A stretch of DNA of 64,000 nucleotides from Edwardsiella tarda ATCC 15947 = NBRC 105688 (GCF_003113495.2 NZ_CP084506.1:2790001-2854000); one strand, 5' to 3'; shown: positions 20,071-28,063, numbered from the stretch's first letter. The notes: generated by a model from the letters alone, not told the origin. A program made the numbers and translations.

Positions 20071-20428
20071 GTGCCTCACTCCACAGGTAGCGAATACGCA
20101 CGAGCGAGTAGCCCAGTAACTCGGGCCGCCCACCAATGCAGAGCAATGCCTCCTGATGCCCCGTGGCACGCAGGCAGGCCCACCAGTGCTCAGCCAAGCG
20201 ACGGCAACGCCAACGGGCGCTAGCGCGCCAGGGCAAACGTTGCGCCCGTGCCAACCAGAGATCGGCCTGAGCCTCGGCCTGCCAATGACGCCGCCCGGCA
20301 AGGTGGCGCTGCCACAGATCGCGCGTCTGAGCCTGCTGTGCCACTACCCAGCCCAACGCCAACGTCAAGGCGGCCAATAGCGTCGCCAACACGATGACGC
20401 CCCGCTGACGACACCTCCGCGGTCTCAT
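19946..20428 (-). CDS. ygdB: Minor pseudopilin YgdB (DUF2509)
   Basis: A 160-residue protein with a short basic leader, a prepilin-like site (RQRG|VIVLATLLAALTLALGW) and a hydrophobic helix. Like E. coli YgdB it lacks Glu at mature position 5, a trait shared with GspK, the tip subunit of type II secretion pseudopili. The start overlaps the ppdB stop by 4 nt. Position between ppdB and ppdC identifies it more firmly than sequence, which is rich in Arg and Trp and strongly diverged. Confidence 0.8.
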   Translation of the reverse strand: MRPRRCRQRGVIVLATLLAALTLALGWVVAQQAQTRDLWQRHLAGRRHWQAEAQADLWLARAQRLPWRASARWRCRRLAEHWWACLRATGHQEALLCIGGRPELLGYSLVRIRYLWSEAHARTRYYRAQPSGWLDYLPGAEGCPPAGEWIAGGDGGVAAN

Positions 20429-21027
20429 CGCCCGCGTCCCGCGGCCAGATTAGGCGTCACCAACCAGACCTGACGTTGCCAGATGGGATCGCGTCGATCG
20501 CGTTCCGTCAATGCCAGGGTGATGGCGATCCCCATGGGCAAGGGACGAAATACCAAGCTGTTAACGCGCCAGCGGCCTTGATCGCTGACCCGCTCCCAAC
20601 CGCCCCCCTGGCACGAGGTCACGCCACGCCGCGTCTCTAACGCCGCCTGCCGTAAGCGCCAGCCGACGCGTTCCGCGTGTACCACACGGCCATCGCCATC
20701 CTCATCATAGGCCAGCAACATACAGGAGGCGGGGGCCTCCCCGCTAACGGCCGCAATTTCGAGGGGCGGCGCGGGAAGGCGACAAGGCGACGCACAGAAA
20801 CCACTGCGCCGCACATCCTTCTCCAGACGTGCCAGTAATGCCTCCCCCTCCGCGTTACGCTGCTGCTCGCGCTGTGCGGACAGCCCCTGACGTCGTAGCT
20901 CGCCGACCAGACGTAACGCCGCCGATAACACCAGCGCCCCGAGGGTAAGCGATAACATCAACGATAAGAGACTCATTCCCCGCTGGCGTTGCAAGGCGCC
21001 AGCGATGGCAAACCGTGCTCGGCGCAT
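20425..21027 (-). CDS. ppdB: Prepilin-like minor pseudopilin PpdB (Glu5 replaced by Ser)
   Basis: The start at MRRARFAIAGALQRQRG has a GGGTGAGAGT ribosome site and gives 200 residues (E. coli 187). The prepilin site is RG|MSLLSLMLSLTLGALVL. Residue 5 after the cleavage point is Ser where nearly all pilins, and E. coli PpdB, have Glu. The rest resembles PpdB: paired cysteines in SGFCASPC, then MLLAYDEDGDGRV and TRRGVTSCQGGGWERVSD, matching the E. coli WDANSNG and TLRGATSCEGKGWDKV segments. It overlaps ppdA by 55 bp and ygdB by 4 bp. Confidence 0.85.
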   Translation of the reverse strand: MRRARFAIAGALQRQRGMSLLSLMLSLTLGALVLSAALRLVGELRRQGLSAQREQQRNAEGEALLARLEKDVRRSGFCASPCRLPAPPLEIAAVSGEAPASCMLLAYDEDGDGRVVHAERVGWRLRQAALETRRGVTSCQGGGWERVSDQGRWRVNSLVFRPLPMGIAITLALTERDRRDPIWQRQVWLVTPNLAAGRGR

Positions 21028-21455
21028 ACTCTCACCCTCCCCTGTGCTGACCAGATCACCCGCGTGGCATGGTGCGTATCGCTGAGGCGAACATGGCCGG
21101 GCTGAGCCGTATTGCGTTGCCCGTAGAATCCTGCCGCGGGCGAGAGTTGTGCCTCCAGACGTAAGGACGGTGTCGGCACAAAGGCGGTGCTGGCCTGGCA
21201 ATCATCCCCAGGGCGCGTCACCAGACAATCCCACCCCGGGGTGTGCCGTAACCCGATCGGGCGCGCCGTATTGCTGTAAAACGCCTGATCACGCAATGCC
21301 AGCAGATAGCGTTGCAGGCGTAGCGTCTCATCCAGTAGCCGCTGCGCCGCACGCCGCTCCATCCATAGCGGTGTCGCACCGGCGGCCAGCAGCGCCAGCA
21401 AGACACACACCAGCATCATCTCCAGTAAGGTATATCCCTCTTGAACGCTACGCAC
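20973..21455 (-). CDS. ppdA: Prepilin-like minor pseudopilin PpdA
   Basis: First gene of the minor pseudopilin set. The GTG start has GGAGG seven bases upstream and gives a six-residue leader with the canonical site QEG|YTLLEMMLVCVLLALL, Glu at mature position 5. The product is 160 residues, with later Cys residues (WDCLVT, DDCQAS) and a C-terminal VRVCAEHG segment. The terminator of thyA lies upstream, so the set probably has its own promoter in the 21456-21534 gap. Confidence 0.85.
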   Translation of the reverse strand: MRSVQEGYTLLEMMLVCVLLALLAAGATPLWMERRAAQRLLDETLRLQRYLLALRDQAFYSNTARPIGLRHTPGWDCLVTRPGDDCQASTAFVPTPSLRLEAQLSPAAGFYGQRNTAQPGHVRLSDTHHATRVIWSAQGRVRVCAEHGLPSLAPCNASGE

Positions 21456-21534
21456 CCGACACCTCCACCCTCAGCCTAGGGGGCCGAAGCCTCGCGACCA
21501 ATGTCAGGGGCAACGAAACGCGGTACGACGCCAT

Positions 21535-21562
21535 AAAAAACGCCGGCACAGGGCCGGCGTTT
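21535..21562 (-). terminator. thyA terminator
   Basis: On the reverse strand AACGCCGGC, loop CCTGT, GCCGGCGTT is followed by TTTT, 30 bp after the thyA stop and before ppdA. Confidence 0.88.
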
Positions 21563-21590
21563 GCAACGGGATGAACGGTGATGCACATCC

Positions 21591-22385
21591 TTAGATGGCA
21601 ACGGGGGCCTTAATCGCCGGATGAGGATCGTAACCTTCGATGATAAAGTCTTCGAAACGGTAGTCGAAGATCGATGCCGGACGGCGGGCCAACACTAAGC
21701 GCGGCAATGGGCGCGGCTCGCGGCTCAGTTGCAACGCGGTCTGCTCCATATGGTTGCTGTACAAGTGGGTATCGCCACCGGTCCAGACGAAGTCGCCCAC
21801 CGCTAAATCCAACTGCTGCGCCATCATGTGCACCAACAGGGCATAACTGGCGATGTTGAACGGCAGACCGAGGAAGACGTCACAGGAGCGCTGATAGAGC
21901 TGGCAGGAGAGACGACCATCGGCGACGTAGAACTGGAAGAAGGCGTGACAAGGCGCCAGCGCCATCTGATCCAGTTCGCCCACGTTCCAGGCGGAGACGA
22001 TAATACGCCGCGAATCGGGATCCTGACGCAGCTGCGCCATCACCTGGCTGATCTGATCCACCTGACGGCCATCGGCACATCCCCAGGCACGCCACTGTTT
22101 ACCATACACCGGTCCAAGATCACCCTGCTCATCGGCCCACTCGTCCCAAATGGTGACGTTATTGTCGTGCAGGTAGTTGACGTTGGTCTCCCCCTTGAGG
22201 AACCACAGCAGCTCGTGAATGATGGAGCGCAGATGGCACTTCTTGGTGGTCACCAGCGGAAAGCCCTGTTGCAGATTGAAACGCATCTGATGGCCAAAAA
22301 TCGACAGGGTGCCGGTGCCGGTACGATCGGCCTTGGGTGTCCCCTCATCCAGCACTTTTCTCATCAAATCCAGATACTGTTTCAT
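21591..22385 (-). CDS. thyA: Thymidylate synthase ThyA
   Basis: Methylates dUMP to dTMP using 5,10-methylenetetrahydrofolate. At 264 residues it equals E. coli ThyA. The catalytic cysteine is in [12 protein letters not shown] (about 146), the phosphate-binding arginines in DRTGTGTLS and [13 protein letters not shown], and the nucleotide site in [16 protein letters not shown] and DTHLYSNH. It lies 27 bp after lgt on the same strand, the conserved lgt-thyA pair. Confidence 0.98.
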   Translation of the reverse strand: MKQYLDLMRKVLDEGTPKADRTGTGTLSIFGHQMRFNLQQGFPLVTTKKCHLRSIIHELLWFLKGETNVNYLHDNNVTIWDEWADEQGDLGPVYGKQWRAWGCADGRQVDQISQVMAQLRQDPDSRRIIVSAWNVGELDQMALAPCHAFFQFYVADGRLSCQLYQRSCDVFLGLPFNIASYALLVHMMAQQLDLAVGDFVWTGGDTHLYSNHMEQTALQLSREPRPLPRLVLARRPASIFDYRFEDFIIEGYDPHPAIKAPVAI

Positions 22386-22412
22386 GTCACCTCTAACTCT
22401 CTACGTAAAAAA

Positions 22413-23282
22413 TCAGGATATCTGCGCGCGCGGTTGGCGGCGGTAGGCCCAAACCATCATGATGATGCCGGCCAGGATCATCGGGATGGAGAGGATCTGC
22501 CCCATGCTGATCACCCCGTCAAATAGACCCAGCTGCGCGTCCGGCTGGCGGAAGAATTCGCAGATGATACGGAAGGCGCCGTAACCCACCAGGAACAGCC
22601 CCGAGACACTGCCCATTGGACGCGGCTTGCGGATGAACAGGTTCAGGATGATAAACAGCACAACCCCCTCTAATAACAACTCATACAGCTGAGAAGGATG
22701 ACGCGGCAGCATGCCGAAGTGGTTATACACCGCTTGCCATTGTGGATGGGTGGCCGCCAGCTGCATATCTTCGCTGCTCGACCCCGGGAAGAGCATCGCC
22801 CAAGGGGTATCCAGCGTGACACGCCCCCACAGCTCGCCATTGATAAAGTTCCCCAGACGCCCGGCGCCCAGACCAAATGGTACCAATGGTGCAATAAAAT
22901 CAGAAACTTGGAAGAAGGTGCGTTTGGTGCGACGGGCGAACCACAACATGGCCACGATCACCCCGATCAGGCCACCATGGAAGGACATACCGCCGTCCCA
23001 GACCTTGAAGAGATACAATGGGTTATCGAGAAACAACGGCAGATTATAGAACAGCACATAGCCGATACGTCCACCGAGGAACACTCCGAGGAAGCAGGCA
23101 TATAGCAAGTTTTCGACTTCATCCTTGGTCCAGCCACTACCGGGACGGTTAGCACGACGCACCGCCAGCCACATGGCAAAGACAAAACCCACCAGGTACA
23201 TCAATCCATACCAGTGCAAGGAGACTGGACCGATGGAGAAAATCACCGGATTAAAACTGGGGAAATGCAGATAGTTCGTCAT
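22413..23282 (-). CDS. lgt: Prolipoprotein diacylglyceryl transferase Lgt
   Basis: An inner-membrane enzyme that transfers diacylglycerol from phosphatidylglycerol to the lipobox cysteine of prolipoproteins, the first step of lipoprotein maturation. The 289-residue product has about seven membrane segments. It shows the conserved [11 protein letters not shown] motif (His, about 103) and the Lgt signature [16 protein letters not shown] with the essential arginine. In E. coli ptsP lies upstream; here the upstream neighbour is ygbE. Confidence 0.97.
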   Translation of the reverse strand: MTNYLHFPSFNPVIFSIGPVSLHWYGLMYLVGFVFAMWLAVRRANRPGSGWTKDEVENLLYACFLGVFLGGRIGYVLFYNLPLFLDNPLYLFKVWDGGMSFHGGLIGVIVAMLWFARRTKRTFFQVSDFIAPLVPFGLGAGRLGNFINGELWGRVTLDTPWAMLFPGSSSEDMQLAATHPQWQAVYNHFGMLPRHPSQLYELLLEGVVLFIILNLFIRKPRPMGSVSGLFLVGYGAFRIICEFFRQPDAQLGLFDGVISMGQILSIPMILAGIIMMVWAYRRQPRAQIS

Positions 23283-23501
23283 CTGTCACCACAATACTGT
23301 CTAAAAAACGGGGAAATACGCTCAAGAGGCGCATCATAGCATAGGAAGGCGGGATGACCGGTGTATGCGTGACGATAAAGTTGTGTAAAAAATCATATCG
23401 TAGCGCAACCATCTGCGTCGAATTGGCGTGACACTCGCGATGCGATGGTAGGCGCTACCGGAATAGGGCGTGAGGGCAAGAGGGGGAGAGAATCCGGCAA
23501 A

Positions 23502-23828
23502 TTACCAACCGCTCAAGGCAATAAAGGTCTGCCAAAATAGCGTCACCACCAGCAGAGCGCAGAGCGGCAGGCTAAACAGCAGGCGCCCAGATAACCAGCG
23601 GTTTAATAAGATACCGATCAATACCGATACCGGTAATAACGCCAAGAAAAAGGGCCACGTATAGAGCAGGAAAAGCAGGGTGTTGGTGCCATACACCGCA
23701 AACGGCAAGGCAAACGCCAACCAATAGAAGAGAAAGCCCGCCACCCCGCCACTCAAGGCGTAGGAGGGCTCGTCATAGTCGGCGCGACTCAGTTCATCGA
23801 CTGGCCTGTTGGTGGCGTTCATCAGCAT
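23502..23828 (-). CDS. ygbE: Inner membrane protein YgbE (DUF3561)
   Basis: Small membrane protein of unknown function. It matches E. coli YgbE in SYALSGGVAGFLFYWLAFAL, in YGTNTLLFLLYTWPFFLALL and in the following PVSVLIGILLNRWLSG; three hydrophobic segments are visible. The start MLMNATNRPV at 23828 has AGGA about eight bases upstream; an in-frame Met two codons later or one 60 bp upstream are alternatives. In E. coli YgbE is next to cysC, and iap lies beyond cysD; here iap follows directly and no cysDNC is present. Confidence 0.85.
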   Translation of the reverse strand: MLMNATNRPVDELSRADYDEPSYALSGGVAGFLFYWLAFALPFAVYGTNTLLFLLYTWPFFLALLPVSVLIGILLNRWLSGRLLFSLPLCALLVVTLFWQTFIALSGW

Positions 23829-24208
23829 ACCCGAATCCTGCGGCAGCAAAGTCTTTAGTCGAGTGGCCAGATGCGGCCACTCAGTCACACGCCAGGCTGT
23901 ATCAGCCTGGCACGGGACGCCCGATGCCAGCCCTTACGGCTATCACGCCAGCATGTGGCATTGATGATAACCGTGGCGGTAAAAACGTCTAACATTTGCG
24001 CGTTCGAATTTGTTACCAATTGTTGGTCACCACGCCCTAGAGTAACGCGTGTCGATAATGTGCGTCGGAGCGCGCTGCGCGCCTAGCACGAGTCTGAATT
24101 TAGGCCGTAACAATTGTTTCCTCCCCGTGTGCGGGAGATAATAGCGTCAGATGACTCTCCCTGCCCCTGGGCGACGCTCCCGCGGCAGATACAAAGGATG
24201 CCCGACTG
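23829..24208. other. Divergent ygbE-iap intergenic region
   Basis: About 380 bp with no credible gene. It holds a hairpin at 23891-23911, a small perfect inverted repeat ACCAA-TTG-TTGGT at 24015-24027 and a GC-rich palindromic patch near 24070. Promoters for both divergent genes should be here, but I cannot place them firmly. In E. coli the cysDNC operon occupies this interval. Confidence 0.5.
23891..23911. repeat. Inverted repeat upstream of ygbE
   Basis: GCCAGGCTG, loop TAT, CAGCCTGGC: a perfect 9-bp stem without a T run on either side. It could be an operator, an mRNA leader hairpin or a REP-like element. Confidence 0.55.
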
Positions 24209-25222
24209 ATGTTTTCCCGTTGCTCACACTCCCTTTCCCTGGCCGCTCTCTGCCTGGGAGCGCTGCTCTGCGCGCCGGCCATGGCACAAACGCATCAGCC
24301 TATCGGCAAGATCGCCGAGCAGGAGGTACGTCATATTGCGACCTATTTCCCTGGGCGTATGGCGGGGAGTCCCGCCGAACTCATGATGGCCGATTATGTC
24401 AATCAACGCTTTCGCCAAATGGGTTACGACAGCAACCTGCGCGATTTTAAGACCCGCTACCACTACCGCGACAGCAACGGCAAGAGCAGTTGGCATAACG
24501 TCACCGCCACCTCGGTGATCGCCGCCAAAACGGGACGCAGCGATAAACAGATCCTGATCGTCGCCCACCTGGACACCTTCACGCCGCAGAGTGACGATGA
24601 CGTCAACCGTAACCTGGGTGGGCTGACGCTACAAGGGGTCGATGACAACGCCTCCGGTGTCGGCGTGATGCTGGAGCTGGCCGAACGCCTACGTACGGTG
24701 AAGACCGATGCCAGCATTCGCTTCCTGGCACTCAGCGCCCAAGAGCTGGGGGGGAAAGGCATCGAAAACTACCTCGCGCGTATGAGCCCGGAGCAGAAGA
24801 AAAATACCCTGCTAGTCATTGGATTAGACTCATTGATTAGCGGCGATCGGCTATGTGTCAGCAGCAGTAGCCAACCCTTTGCCGAACAGAGCCGCGCTCG
24901 ACTGCTCAAAGTGGCGAAACGTGTAGGGGTCAGCCTCTGCCATACCAATGGCAGTACGCTCAGCCAGCCGAACAGCCAAAATGAAGGCTTGGCGCTGTTC
25001 TCTCAAGCCGGGCTGCCGCTGCTACTGCTTTCCGCCATCGACACTCAACATCCGGCGCGCCAGACCCGGCACGATCGCCTGTTCAGCCAGGGGATCAGTT
25101 GGCACCAACCGCAATATGACAGCATGAGCTACCTGGATCGGCATTTGCCGGGGCGGATCCGCGCCCGCACTCGGGAGGGCGTCAAGATCCTATTGCCGTT
25201 GCTGGAACAATTGGCCGACTGA
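24209..25222 (+). CDS. iap: Alkaline phosphatase isozyme conversion aminopeptidase Iap (M28), catalytic Glu altered
   Basis: Iap is a secreted M28 zinc aminopeptidase that in E. coli trims the N-terminal Arg of alkaline phosphatase. The 337-residue product has a signal peptide ending AMAQ and aligns with E. coli Iap over the whole length (RHIATYFPGRMAGSPAE, LGGLTLQGVDDNASGVGVML). Metal ligands appear kept: H120 (AHLDT), D146, E179, D207 (IGLDSL) and H299 (SWHQ). However, the residue before E179, the general-base Glu of the family (GEEEG in E. coli), is Gln178 here (SAQELGG). Activity may be lost or changed. Confidence 0.85.
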   Translation: MFSRCSHSLSLAALCLGALLCAPAMAQTHQPIGKIAEQEVRHIATYFPGRMAGSPAELMMADYVNQRFRQMGYDSNLRDFKTRYHYRDSNGKSSWHNVTATSVIAAKTGRSDKQILIVAHLDTFTPQSDDDVNRNLGGLTLQGVDDNASGVGVMLELAERLRTVKTDASIRFLALSAQELGGKGIENYLARMSPEQKKNTLLVIGLDSLISGDRLCVSSSSQPFAEQSRARLLKVAKRVGVSLCHTNGSTLSQPNSQNEGLALFSQAGLPLLLLSAIDTQHPARQTRHDRLFSQGISWHQPQYDSMSYLDRHLPGRIRARTREGVKILLPLLEQLAD

Positions 25223-25367
25223 TCATCCCCATCGATTGTCGAGAAACCGCAAACTGTGTCGCTTTGCGTAAAGGGGGATTGCATTGGCGTAAAGCATCCC
25301 TACATTATGATCCAAAAGGCGCGGCAGAGGTCCGTGCCCAATTCTAGGCGCAGTGTCGAGGCAGATT

Positions 25368-26159
25368 ATGCAAACTGAAGAACAACGTATCATTGAAGGT
25401 CTTTTTTCCCGTCTGCAACAGGCCGAAGCGGGTAGCGGCCCGCGCGATGTCGAGGCGGAACGCCTGATCCAGGCGTGCTTGACCAAGCAGCCTGCCGCGC
25501 CCTACTACATGGCGCAAGCCATGCTGATCCAAGAGGCGGCGCTCAAGCGCCTGAATCAACAGGTCGAGCAGTTGCAGCAACAAGTTAACCAATTGCAAAG
25601 TCAACCGCGCAGTAGTGGCGGTTTCCTGTCCGGTCTGTTCGGTGGCGGGCAGAGTGCTCCGCAGAACAGTGCCCCCACCGCGACGCGCAGCAACTTAGGC
25701 AGCCAACCGATCCCCGGCGCCGCTAACTACGGGCAACCAGGCTACGGGCAACCGGCACCGGGCTATGCCCAACCCGCCCAACCTGCGGCACCCTCACGCG
25801 CGGGGAGCTTCCTCGGGGGCGCCTTGCAGACCGCCGCCGGCGTTGCTGGCGGGATGGTGATGGCTAACATGCTGACCGGTCTGTTCCATCAGAGCCGACC
25901 CGAAGAGATCGTCAACATCATCGATGAGACGCCAGCCGCCGATAATACCAATAACGGTGATAACACGGACCAGGCCAATAACGCCCCGGACGAGAGCCAA
26001 AATAATAACCAGGATAATGGCCAGAACGACGCCGACTGGCAGAATGCCGATTGGCGCCAGGATAACAACGGCGGCTTCGGGCAAGACGATGGCTTCGCCG
26101 ATCAGCAAGATGGTAGCTTCTTTGGTGGCGGGGACGACGACGACTCCTCGTTCTTCTAA
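25368..26159 (+). CDS. DUF2076 family protein, low-complexity Asn/Asp-rich tail
   Basis: Function unknown. The start MQTEEQRIIEGLFSRLQQAE has a GAGG ribosome site. Residues 1-80 are helical with a coiled-coil stretch (LNQQVEQLQQQVNQLQSQ), as in DUF2076 proteins. A Gly-rich turn (FLSGLFGGG) follows, then GYGQPAP-type repeats (about 120-145), a Gly/Ala-rich hydrophobic segment (FLGGALQTAAGVAGGMVMAN) and an Asn/Asp/Gln-rich acidic tail ending DDDDSSFF. No signal peptide is evident. 263 residues. The shape suggests a cytoplasmic or envelope-associated scaffold, but that is a guess. It lies at a point where synteny with E. coli breaks. Confidence 0.8.
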   Translation: MQTEEQRIIEGLFSRLQQAEAGSGPRDVEAERLIQACLTKQPAAPYYMAQAMLIQEAALKRLNQQVEQLQQQVNQLQSQPRSSGGFLSGLFGGGQSAPQNSAPTATRSNLGSQPIPGAANYGQPGYGQPAPGYAQPAQPAAPSRAGSFLGGALQTAAGVAGGMVMANMLTGLFHQSRPEEIVNIIDETPAADNTNNGDNTDQANNAPDESQNNNQDNGQNDADWQNADWRQDNNGGFGQDDGFADQQDGSFFGGGDDDDSSFF

Positions 26160-26246
26160 TGCCATGGTGCAGCACACTCAGAGAGAAGGGGTCCCCCCTC
26201 TCTCTCCCCCCGTCACTCACAGCGAATCTCCCACCGCCAGTCCCCC

Positions 26247-26307
26247 ATCACTTATCACTTATCACTTATCACTTATCACTTATCACTTATCACTTATCAC
26301 TTATCAC
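26247..26307. repeat. Heptanucleotide tandem repeat (ATCACTT), about 8.7 copies
   Basis: Eight perfect copies of ATCACTT (26247-26302) plus a partial copy ATCAC. It is non-coding, 88 bp after the DUF2076 stop and about 570 bp before the porin start. Perfect short tandem repeats of this size change copy number by slipped-strand mispairing. Confidence 0.95.
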
Positions 26308-26876
26308 CAATGTAACAAAATGTAACTTGAAATAGATTCGTCCAGATGATATCTCACCTCACACTAGCATAATAAGTAAAGAAGAAGGCTCTTTGCATGA
26401 GGATATATGGTATCTACTCCATTTTCATCGCCATGATATTTTTATTTAAGACGCCATGATAAGAAGTAAAAATCTCATCAATCATTCAAATCCGCATTAG
26501 CTATGATCATATCCAGCAAATAAGCGAAGCGATAAAAATAAATAAAAACGAGAGAATAAAAATACAATATAAGTCAGCATCGCGACAAATAAAACACAAT
26601 AAAATCAATAAATAAAAATCAATATCTAGATCTAACCCACAACACTAAAAGATATAAAAATCATATTTTATTTATATTTAAAATCGATTATCAGATTAAT
26701 TATTAAAAATAATCAATTTACTCATGACGAAGTCAGGAAAAATCACATCGTGTAATAAGTTTATAGTGAGCAATCGTGCCATTTTTAGTGTCGTGCGATT
26801 ATTCTGCCCTTGGTTACGACCCGTTTCATTATAAACCTTCCCCATAATAATTGATTATGTATATCAAGGATATGAT
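26308..26876. other. AT-rich intergenic region upstream of the porin
   Basis: About 570 bp of strongly AT-rich DNA (long runs such as AATAAAAATAAATAAAA near 26534-26595) in an otherwise GC-rich window. No sizeable gene is present. It should hold the porin promoter and long 5' leader, probably OmpR and H-NS binding sites and possibly an sRNA; I could not define any of these firmly. A 20-codon frame at 26397-26459 is listed separately. Confidence 0.7.
26397..26459 (+). CDS. Possible 20-residue hydrophobic small protein
   Basis: ATG preceded by AAGAAGG at 8-nt spacing opens a 20-codon frame ending in TGA. The peptide is a single hydrophobic stretch (IYSIFIAMIFLF) with Arg at position 2 and Lys near the end, like known small inner-membrane proteins or leader peptides. 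A possible promoter is TTGAAA at 26327 with TATCTC 17 bp later. Such frames also occur by chance in AT-rich DNA, so this is a candidate only. Confidence 0.3.
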   Translation: MRIYGIYSIFIAMIFLFKTP

Positions 26877-28049
26877 ATGAAATATAAATACCTTGCAGTG
26901 GTTATTCCCGCCCTGTTGGCGATGGGTAGCGTGAACGCGGCAGAGATGTATAACAAGGATGGCAATAAACTGGAGCTATATGGTCAGGTCAATACCCGCT
27001 TCTTCTTCGCCAACGCGAAAGATGACAAGGGGAATGACACCTACGCCCGTATCGGCTTCCTCGGCGAGACCCAGATTAGCGAAAACCTGTCCGGTTATGG
27101 TCAATGGGAATTTCAGGCCAATGCCAGCAGCATCGAGGGAGACCAGGGAGGGAAGACCCGTATCGCCTTCGCCGGCTTTAAGCTCAACAACGTCGGCAGC
27201 CTGGATTATGGGCGCAACTTCGGCGTGGTCTACGATGTCGAGGCCTATACCGATATGATGCCGATCTTCGGCGGCGACAGCTACACCTTCAATGACAACT
27301 TTATGAACGGTCGTGCCAACAACCTGGTGACCTACCGTAACAGCGACTTCTTCGGTCTGGTCGAAGGGTTAAACTTTGCCCTGCAATACCAAGGGAAAAA
27401 TGAAGGTTCAGGGAAAATTAAGAAAGAAAATCCTGAGACCGGCGTGACCGAAACCATCGAGGTAAGCCCGCAAACCGGCACCCAAAACCGTAAAGAGGCC
27501 AGCGCCAATAAAGATAACGGCGACGGCGTCGGCTTATCCGTCAGCTACGACAGCGAGTTCGGGGTATCGCTGGCCGCGGCCTACAGCGGATCGGATCGCA
27601 GCTTCTACCAGTCGAGCGGCGCCAGCGGCGCGAATGGTGAGCGGGCAGAGGTCTGGACGCTCGGGGTCAAGTATGATGCTAATTCGCTCTACCTGGCCGC
27701 CATGTATGCCGAGACGCACAACATGACACCTTGGGGAGAGGACTATAAGCAGACCGCCAATAAGACGCAAAACTTCGAGGTGGTCGCCCAGTATCAGTTC
27801 GACTTTGGACTGCGCCCCTCCATCGGTTACCTCTACTCACGCGGCATCGATCTGCAGACGGCAGACGACCGCGTTACCGACGGCGACCTGGTCAACTATG
27901 TCGATATCGGTGCCGAGTATAATCTGAACAAGAATATGGTGACCTATATCGACTACAAGATAAACCTGCTGGATGACAGCGAGTTCACGCGAACCAATGG
28001 CGTCCCTACCGACAACATCCTCGGTCTGGGCCTGAAGTACCGCTTCTGA
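26877..28049 (+). CDS. OmpF/OmpC-type trimeric outer membrane porin with altered L3 motif
   Basis: General diffusion porin. A 21-residue signal peptide (ends VNA) precedes a mature 369-residue barrel with conserved segments KLELYGQVNTRFFF, TYARIGFLGETQI, GYGQWEFQ, KTRIAFAGFKL, LDYGRNFGVVYD and FQYQFDFGLRPSIGYLYS-type strands, ending in ...GLKYRF with terminal Phe. The constriction-loop motif PEFGG of OmpF/OmpC reads PIFGG here: Ile at precursor residue 130 replaces the Glu that lines the pore. The arginine cluster opposite (TYAR, KTR, NGR) is kept. L4 carries a long Lys/Glu-rich insertion (about residues 178-215). I cannot assign it to ompC, ompF or ompS. Confidence 0.93.
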   Translation: MKYKYLAVVIPALLAMGSVNAAEMYNKDGNKLELYGQVNTRFFFANAKDDKGNDTYARIGFLGETQISENLSGYGQWEFQANASSIEGDQGGKTRIAFAGFKLNNVGSLDYGRNFGVVYDVEAYTDMMPIFGGDSYTFNDNFMNGRANNLVTYRNSDFFGLVEGLNFALQYQGKNEGSGKIKKENPETGVTETIEVSPQTGTQNRKEASANKDNGDGVGLSVSYDSEFGVSLAAAYSGSDRSFYQSSGASGANGERAEVWTLGVKYDANSLYLAAMYAETHNMTPWGEDYKQTANKTQNFEVVAQYQFDFGLRPSIGYLYSRGIDLQTADDRVTDGDLVNYVDIGAEYNLNKNMVTYIDYKINLLDDSEFTRTNGVPTDNILGLGLKYRF

Positions 28050-28063
28050 TCCGGTATGCCATC

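Noticed and set aside
20070..20301. Longer N-terminus for PpdC starting at 20301
   Set aside because: It would place more than 100 residues before the prepilin cleavage site, which does not fit class III signal peptides; the extension is read-through of ygdB in another frame.
25223..25367. Possible CRISPR array downstream of iap
   Set aside because: In E. coli a CRISPR-Cas locus lies next to iap, so I looked here; there is no direct repeat of 28-30 bp and no cas gene.
26247..26307. Heptamer array as a CRISPR or origin iteron
   Set aside because: The unit is 7 bp without spacers, and no replication initiator or cas gene is near.
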